A stretch of DNA of 8,675 bases, from the NCBI GenBank assembly GCA_025934475.1, contig JAICXZ010000083.1, positions 1 to 8,675 of the forward strand, written 5' to 3'. The notes beneath the pieces are model-generated. The model saw nothing but the letters and a program-made list of their open reading frames with translations. It was not told where the DNA came from and searched no databases. The stretch is from Mucilaginibacter sp. (GTDB lineage Bacteria; Bacteroidota; Bacteroidia; Sphingobacteriales; Sphingobacteriaceae). Shown in pieces: positions 4,556-8,675 of the stretch. Within the stretch, counting starts at the first letter, position 1, and every line of letters starts with the position of its first letter. A program made the position numbers and the translations under genes.

Positions 4556-6343
4556 ATGAAGAGTCTTGCTTACTTAAATAAATTCCTTTACAAATACCGC
4601 TGGCGACTGCTCCCAGGCATTCTGTTTGTCATCATATCCAATATCTTCGGCGTATTTACAGCATCGGTAGTGCGCACGGCCGTCGATATGGTGACCGACA
4701 ACACACCACTTTACTCGCTTTTTTCAGGCTATCAAGCCCAGTCTTCCATTTTGGCGCAGTTAGGCTCCACTACACTGCTTTTCGGCATCATCGTTCTTGC
4801 CCTTTCGCTGATACGCGGAGTATTCCTCTTTTTAATGCGGCAAACCATTATCCTGATGTCGCGGCATATCGAGTACGATCTTAAGAACGAAATCTATAAT
4901 CATTATCAGCAGCTCTCTCTTGCTTTTTTCCGCCGCCACAACACCGGCGACCTGCTGAACCGTGTGACAGAAGACGTAAGCCGTGTGCGGATGTACCTGG
5001 GACCGGGCATTATGTATACCATCAATACGGTCACTCTATTCATCATTGCCATCTGTTTTATGGTGACCGTAAATGTCAGGCTTACCGTATTTTCCGTGCT
5101 ACCCCTTCCTATCCTGGCGTTTACTATTTACTATGTAAACAGCATCATTAATTTCCGCAGCGAGAAGATACAGCAGCGTTTATCGGCACTTTCGAGTTTT
5201 GTGCAGGAGAATTTTTCAGGCATCCGGGTTATCAAATCCTATGTAAGGGAAGATTTCGTTCGTGAAAATTTCGCAATAGAAAGTGAAAGTTATAAAACAC
5301 ACTCCATGGCCCTTGTGAAAGTGCAGGCTATGTTTTATCCCCTTATGCTTTTACTTGTAGGTGTTAGCAACGTTATTGTGATATACGTGGGCGGCATGGA
5401 GGTGATGAAAGGCAATATCACACCGGGCAATATTGCTGAATTTATAGTCTACCTCAACCTGCTCACCTTCCCCGTAATGGCTTTGGGTTGGGTAACATCA
5501 TTGGTTCAACGAGCTGCGGCATCTCAAAAAAGGATCAATGAGTTTTTGGACCAAAAGCCAGATATCGTATCCCCCAATGTTGCTGCACAAACCATACAGG
5601 GCCAAATCCGCTTCGAAAATGTCTCCTTTATTTACCCCGATACCGGCATACAGGCGCTCAAAAATATATCTTTTACAGTTGAGCCCGGCGAAATGGTGGC
5701 CATCATCGGTCGCACAGGGTCCGGAAAATCGACCATTGCCAATCTGATCATGCGCATGTATGATTGCACCAATGGCAATATAGCGATTGATCATACCGGC
5801 ATCGGCCAACTGAATTTAGACAGCTATCGTTCCCAGGTCGGTTTTGTGCCCCAGGAGGTTTTCCTGTTTTCGGATACGATAGCCAATAACATAGCCTTTA
5901 GCGCCGATAAGCTTGATATGCCAAAAATTGAACAAGCCGCGAGAGACGCTGCCGTTTACAGCAATATTATGGAGCTCGAAAAAGGGTTCGAAACGCTTAT
6001 TGGCGAGCGGGGTGTAACTCTTTCCGGTGGGCAAAAACAGCGAGTATCCATCGCAAGAGCTATTATGAAGCATCCGCAAATACTGATATTTGATGATTGT
6101 CTTTCAGCAGTTGATACCAAAACCGAAGAGGAGATTTTGCGCAACCTGGGCGGTATTATGCAGGGCAAAACCAGCATTATTATTGCTCACCGGATATCAA
6201 CGATAAAAAATGCCGATAAAATACTCGTAATGGACCACGGCGAAATTGTAGAGCATGGAACCCACGATGAATTGATGGAACGAAGGCAGGTTTATTTTGA
6301 GTTATACGAAAAACAGCTGCTTGAAGAGGAAGAAAACGTTTGA
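4556..6343 (+). CDS. ABC exporter half-transporter (permease fused to ATPase, MdlA/YheI/MsbA type)
   Basis: 595 residues, the normal length for a half-transporter. The N-terminal half (about 17-312) has six hydrophobic segments of an exporter-type membrane domain. The ATPase domain shows A-loop Y360, Walker A GRTGSGKST (385-393), Q-loop Q433, signature LSGGQ (489-493), Walker B ILIFDD (509-514), D-loop SAVD (517-520) and H-loop H545. It should export lipids, drugs or peptides across the inner membrane as a dimer, with the substrate unknown. The residue after the Walker B Asp is D514, not the usual catalytic Glu. The segment FDDCLSAVDTKTEEEIL resembles the LDDSLSAVD form of the weaker subunit in heterodimeric exporters such as YheI/YheH and MdlA/MdlB. 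No partner gene lies in the window. The start is supported by a typical N-terminus (MKSLAYLNKFLYKYRWRLLPG) and sits almost directly at the promoter. Confidence 0.92.
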   Translation: MKSLAYLNKFLYKYRWRLLPGILFVIISNIFGVFTASVVRTAVDMVTDNTPLYSLFSGYQAQSSILAQLGSTTLLFGIIVLALSLIRGVFLFLMRQTIILMSRHIEYDLKNEIYNHYQQLSLAFFRRHNTGDLLNRVTEDVSRVRMYLGPGIMYTINTVTLFIIAICFMVTVNVRLTVFSVLPLPILAFTIYYVNSIINFRSEKIQQRLSALSSFVQENFSGIRVIKSYVREDFVRENFAIESESYKTHSMALVKVQAMFYPLMLLLVGVSNVIVIYVGGMEVMKGNITPGNIAEFIVYLNLLTFPVMALGWVTSLVQRAAASQKRINEFLDQKPDIVSPNVAAQTIQGQIRFENVSFIYPDTGIQALKNISFTVEPGEMVAIIGRTGSGKSTIANLIMRMYDCTNGNIAIDHTGIGQLNLDSYRSQVGFVPQEVFLFSDTIANNIAFSADKLDMPKIEQAARDAAVYSNIMELEKGFETLIGERGVTLSGGQKQRVSIARAIMKHPQILIFDDCLSAVDTKTEEEILRNLGGIMQGKTSIIIAHRISTIKNADKILVMDHGEIVEHGTHDELMERRQVYFELYEKQLLEEEENV

Positions 6344-6415
6344 ATCTTAACTAATACGTTAAAAATATCTTCTTTTGGCTGAAAAAAATATAACAATATC
6401 GTATTTTAATACTTG

Positions 6416-6422
6416 TACTTTG
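6416..6422 (+). promoter_or_regulatory. Possible -7 box of the PUR-domain gene
   Basis: TACTTTG is one base short of TAnnTTTG and has no -33 TTG at standard spacing. It would give a leader of about 45 nt to the ATG at 6472. The 128-nt gap after the ABC gene has no convincing terminator, so read-through from that gene is also possible. Confidence 0.3.
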
Positions 6423-6471
6423 AAAATTTATTTATATTTATGCCGATCAAAACAACTTACAATAACTTAAC

Positions 6472-6804
6472 ATGGGTGATTTCGACAACAGAGAACGTGA
6501 AGAGGTTTATTCGAAAAAGGTGAGGGCTGGGAAGCGGACTTATTTTTTTGATGTAAAGGCAACACGATCAAACGATTACTACATTACCATAACCGAAAGC
6601 AAAAAAAGACTCGAAGACGGTGTGTTTATCAAGCACAAAATATTCCTGTACAAGGAGGATTTTGAAAAATTTGCCGAAGGTTTGAAGGAGACAGTCGAGT
6701 ATATCAAAGCCAATCAGGAAGTGGTTGAGAAACGCTATGAATTCAGCGAGGCGCCTGAAGTAGCGAAAGCCACTGCTGATGACGACTTTTCATTCGACAT
6801 TTAA
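6472..6804 (+). CDS. PUR-domain DNA/RNA-binding protein, DUF3276 family
   Basis: 110 residues. The N-terminal two thirds carry the DUF3276/PUR pattern: EVYSKKVRAGKRTYFFDVK (11-29), then DYYITITESKKR (35-46), a basic beta-rich sheet, and then a helix around YKEDFEKFAEGLKETVEYI. This matches the single-PUR-repeat proteins widespread in Bacteroidota and spirochaetes (Borrelia BpuR is the characterised relative, binding DNA and RNA). The tail (about 86-110) is acidic and probably disordered, ending DDDFSFDI. The protein is expected to be cytosolic or nucleoid-associated. Its targets cannot be told from the sequence. The ATG is preceded by an A-rich leader with no Shine-Dalgarno, and a strong terminator follows 30 nt after the stop. 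Confidence 0.88.
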   Translation: MGDFDNREREEVYSKKVRAGKRTYFFDVKATRSNDYYITITESKKRLEDGVFIKHKIFLYKEDFEKFAEGLKETVEYIKANQEVVEKRYEFSEAPEVAKATADDDFSFDI

Positions 6805-6834
6805 AAGATTAACTAAACTAATGTATAAAGCATG

Positions 6835-6858
6835 ACCTTGCCAATGGCAGGGTTTTTT
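6835..6858 (+). terminator. Rho-independent terminator of the PUR-domain gene
   Basis: ACCTTGCC (6835-6842), loop AAT and GGCAGGGT (6846-6853) form an 8-bp stem with one G-U wobble, running directly into a T6 tract (6853-6858). The T-tract is on the plus-strand side only, so it serves the plus-strand gene and not the convergent gene. Confidence 0.88.
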
Positions 6859-6882
6859 AATTTATTGTTATTTGGACACTTG

Positions 6883-7380
6883 TTAGCCGTGTATCATATG
6901 CGAGCTCACACCCGCTACAATCACAAACAGGAAAATAATTGCATAGATTGCAATTACTATAACCGTCACAATTCCCCATAGCTTAAAAAAAGATTTCAGA
7001 CTTTCGGTTGCGCGCGTTACATGGGCTGAATCCTGGAAAACTATTGCTTTTTTGACACGGTTGGCGAACCGGTACAAATAAAGCGGGAAGAAAAAGTACA
7101 GAATATCCAGCAGGATGTAAAGTATACTGACGAAGCTGCCACCGATACCGACCGGAACACCGCTGTTAGAGGGCATCATTCTTGACATGAGAGTAGTTGT
7201 TGTGCCTATCATCAGTGCCACGATGAGGATCAACACACAAAAGATAAATCCGACAATGCTTAAAAAAGAGGCCCATTTGGCCGCCTCACGCAAATAGGTT
7301 TGTGCCTCAGGGCTTAATATCAAAGTGGGCCCGGAATTTGGTGTCGGCGCAGGTTGGGTTTCGGTTTGAGTGGTATCCAT
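6883..7380 (-). CDS. DUF5362-family three-helix membrane protein
   Basis: 165 residues. A Pro/Thr-rich soluble N-terminus (1-20) is followed by LSPEAQTYLREAAKWASFL, then three membrane segments at about 37-60, 83-104 and 134-156. The stretch YLYRFANRVKKAI (101-113) and SLKSFFKLWGIVTVI (127-141) between and within the last two helices is the conserved core I associate with DUF5362, a Bacteroidota inner-membrane family of unknown function. The gene has its own promoter. It lies 82 nt downstream of mgtE on the same strand and converges on the PUR-domain gene. It could be co-transcribed with mgtE, since no clear terminator intervenes, but a functional link is not shown. Confidence 0.75.
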   Translation of the reverse strand: MDTTQTETQPAPTPNSGPTLILSPEAQTYLREAAKWASFLSIVGFIFCVLILIVALMIGTTTTLMSRMMPSNSGVPVGIGGSFVSILYILLDILYFFFPLYLYRFANRVKKAIVFQDSAHVTRATESLKSFFKLWGIVTVIVIAIYAIIFLFVIVAGVSSHMIHG

Positions 7381-7401
7381 GGACTCAGATATAAGTTTAT
7401 C

Positions 7402-7433
7402 TAAAGTTAGAATACTGGGATACGAAAACCAAA
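7402..7433 (-). promoter_or_regulatory. Promoter of the DUF5362 gene
   Basis: On the minus strand TTTG (7433-7430), a 20-nt spacer and TAACTTTA (7409-7402) match the Bacteroidota boxes, with one mismatch in the last base of the -7 element. Transcription would start near 7397, giving a leader of about 17 nt. It lies in the 82-nt gap after mgtE. Confidence 0.6.
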
Positions 7434-7462
7434 TAGTTTACACCTGTCACACTAACCCTGAT

Positions 7463-8675
7463 TTAGTGATGAACCACGGCATGATGCATTACCGGATACA
7501 TGATGACCAAGGCGATACTGAAATAAATAATAAGACCGGTAACATCCACCAGTGTCGCAACAAACGGCGCCGATGATGTAGCGGGATCAAATTTGAGCTT
7601 CTTTAATAAAATAGGAAGCATCGAACCGGCCAGTGATCCCCACAAAACGATGCCGATAAGCGCAATTCCAACGGTTAAAGCTATAAGCATGTGGTATGGC
7701 CCGTAAATGTCGCTAAATTGGGACCATATCGATATCCTTAGGAAGCCAATAGTGCCCAGAATTACACCGAGCATTATCCCGGATAATATTTCGCGTCGCA
7801 TCACACGCCACCAGTCAGAAAGCGTAACTTCACCCAAAGCCATGGCTTGTATGATGAGTGTTGATGCCTGGGAGCCGCTGTTGCCACCGCTGGACATTAC
7901 AAGCGGCACAAAGAAGGTAAGCTGTATCACTATCGCGATCTCGTCATTAAAATACTGCATCGCCGTGGAAGTAAGCATCTCGCTCAGGAACAGTATAATG
8001 AGCCAGCCTACGCGCTTTTTCACCAGTTTGAAAAGGTTGATATCCAGGTAGGGTTCGTCCAGCGCTTCGGTACCGCCTATCTTCTGGATGTCTTCGGTAT
8101 ATTCTTCATTGGCTATCCACAAAATGTCGTCAACGGTTACGATACCAAGCAGGATGTCGTGATCATCTGTCACCGGCAAAGCTACCCGGTTGTTCATCCT
8201 GAATACATTAATTGCTTCTTCCTGCGGGTCGGCGGCATGTAACGAGATCAGCCGGTTATCCATCAGCTCGCTGATGCGGGTTTGTGGGTCGGCAAGCAGT
8301 ATCTCGCGTATTCTGATGTCATCCAGCAATTTACCCCCGCTATCGATCACATACAGTACGTCGATCGTTTCCGAATCCTTTCCGTACTTGCGGATGTGCT
8401 GCAATGTACGTTCAACATTCCAGGTTTTTTTGATTGTAATGTAATCGGGCGTCATCAATCTGCCTACACTATCCTCATTGTAACCCATTAAGCTCAGGGC
8501 CTCTTTGCGTTCATCGGGCGGCAGCTGATTGATAAGGACCCTTACCGTATCGGCATGCATTTCGCTGAAAAGCGAAGTACGGTCATCAGGTGGCAGCTCT
8601 TTAATGATCTCGGTGATCTTGGCGCCGGGAAGTTTCTGCAGTATTCTTTCCTGTGTCGGGAAATCCAGAATGCGA
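7463..8675 (-). CDS. mgtE: Magnesium channel/transporter MgtE (5' end outside window)
   Basis: 403 residues are visible. The frame stays open to the window edge, so the Met at 8560 is internal and not the start. By position relative to Thermus MgtE (about 450 residues, filter Asp432) some 55 N-terminal residues are missing. Visible order: the end of the helical N domain (LPPDDRTSLFSEMHADTV), a CBS pair (about residues 70-188, from RLMTPDYITI to GIVTVDDILWI), the connecting plug helix (ending LFKLVKKRVGWL), then five membrane helices. Hallmarks are PLVMSSGGNSGSQ and FDPATSSAPFVATLVDVTG, which includes the Asp equivalent to the selectivity-filter Asp432 (codon 7546-7544). MgtE is a homodimeric inner-membrane Mg2+ channel gated by Mg2+ binding in its cytosolic N and CBS domains. 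The C-terminus is unusual in ending HHAVVHH. Any Mg2+-sensing leader would lie outside the window. Confidence 0.95.
   Translation of the reverse strand, partial: RILDFPTQERILQKLPGAKITEIIKELPPDDRTSLFSEMHADTVRVLINQLPPDERKEALSLMGYNEDSVGRLMTPDYITIKKTWNVERTLQHIRKYGKDSETIDVLYVIDSGGKLLDDIRIREILLADPQTRISELMDNRLISLHAADPQEEAINVFRMNNRVALPVTDDHDILLGIVTVDDILWIANEEYTEDIQKIGGTEALDEPYLDINLFKLVKKRVGWLIILFLSEMLTSTAMQYFNDEIAIVIQLTFFVPLVMSSGGNSGSQASTLIIQAMALGEVTLSDWWRVMRREILSGIMLGVILGTIGFLRISIWSQFSDIYGPYHMLIALTVGIALIGIVLWGSLAGSMLPILLKKLKFDPATSSAPFVATLVDVTGLIIYFSIALVIMYPVMHHAVVHH

Noticed and set aside
7450..7468. Hairpin CACTAA-CCCTGAT-TTAGTG over the mgtE stop codon as a terminator
   Set aside because: The stem is 6 bp with only two G-C pairs, overlaps the coding end and has no T-tract on the minus strand.
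7463..8560. Met codon at 8560-8558 as the start of mgtE
   Set aside because: The frame upstream is open to the window edge and encodes typical MgtE N-domain sequence (LPPDDRTSLFSE), so this Met is internal.

Overview
The window looks like chromosomal DNA of a Bacteroidota bacterium, most likely in or near the Sphingobacteriaceae (Mucilaginibacter/Pedobacter type). The lineage is inferred from three things. Several promoters fit the Bacteroidota -33/-7 pattern (TTTG, about 20 nt, TAnnTTTG). Shine-Dalgarno sequences are absent. The gene families present (lipoproteins with CKKD after the lipobox, DUF3276/PUR proteins, DUF5362 proteins) are typical of the phylum. No CRISPR array, insertion sequence, tRNA or rRNA was seen.

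Layout. Positions 1-120 (minus) hold the N-terminus of a leucine/glutamate-type dehydrogenase, with a clear promoter just upstream. Positions 280-1983 and 2317-3723 (both minus) hold two paralogous lipoproteins with a right-handed beta-helix, about half identical and almost gap-free over some 390 residues. The first differs mainly by a long Thr/Gly/Pro linker built from a 27-residue tandem repeat. A strong hairpin terminator at 2264-2294 separates them, so they are probably two transcription units. The 832-nt gap 3724-4555 holds a possible relic promoter, AT-rich DNA, adjacent small hairpins and what may be a decayed DinB-family gene start. Positions 4556-6343 (plus) encode an MsbA/MdlA-like ABC exporter half-transporter, apparently transcribed with almost no 5' leader. 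Positions 6472-6804 (plus) encode a PUR-domain (DUF3276) nucleic-acid-binding protein, closed by an intrinsic terminator. Convergent to it, 6883-7380 (minus) encodes a DUF5362 membrane protein with its own promoter. Positions 7463-8675 (minus) hold most of the Mg2+ channel/transporter MgtE, whose N-terminus lies outside the window.

How the genes fit together. The dehydrogenase, ABC exporter, PUR protein, DUF5362 protein and MgtE look like ordinary core genes with separate promoters. The accessory part is the beta-helix lipoprotein pair. These are predicted outer-membrane-anchored, possibly surface-exposed proteins with a pectate-lyase-like fold. They share conserved Asp/Glu/Arg/His and Cys positions, and their substrate cannot be named from sequence alone. 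They and the untidy gap beside them are the parts most worth a second look.
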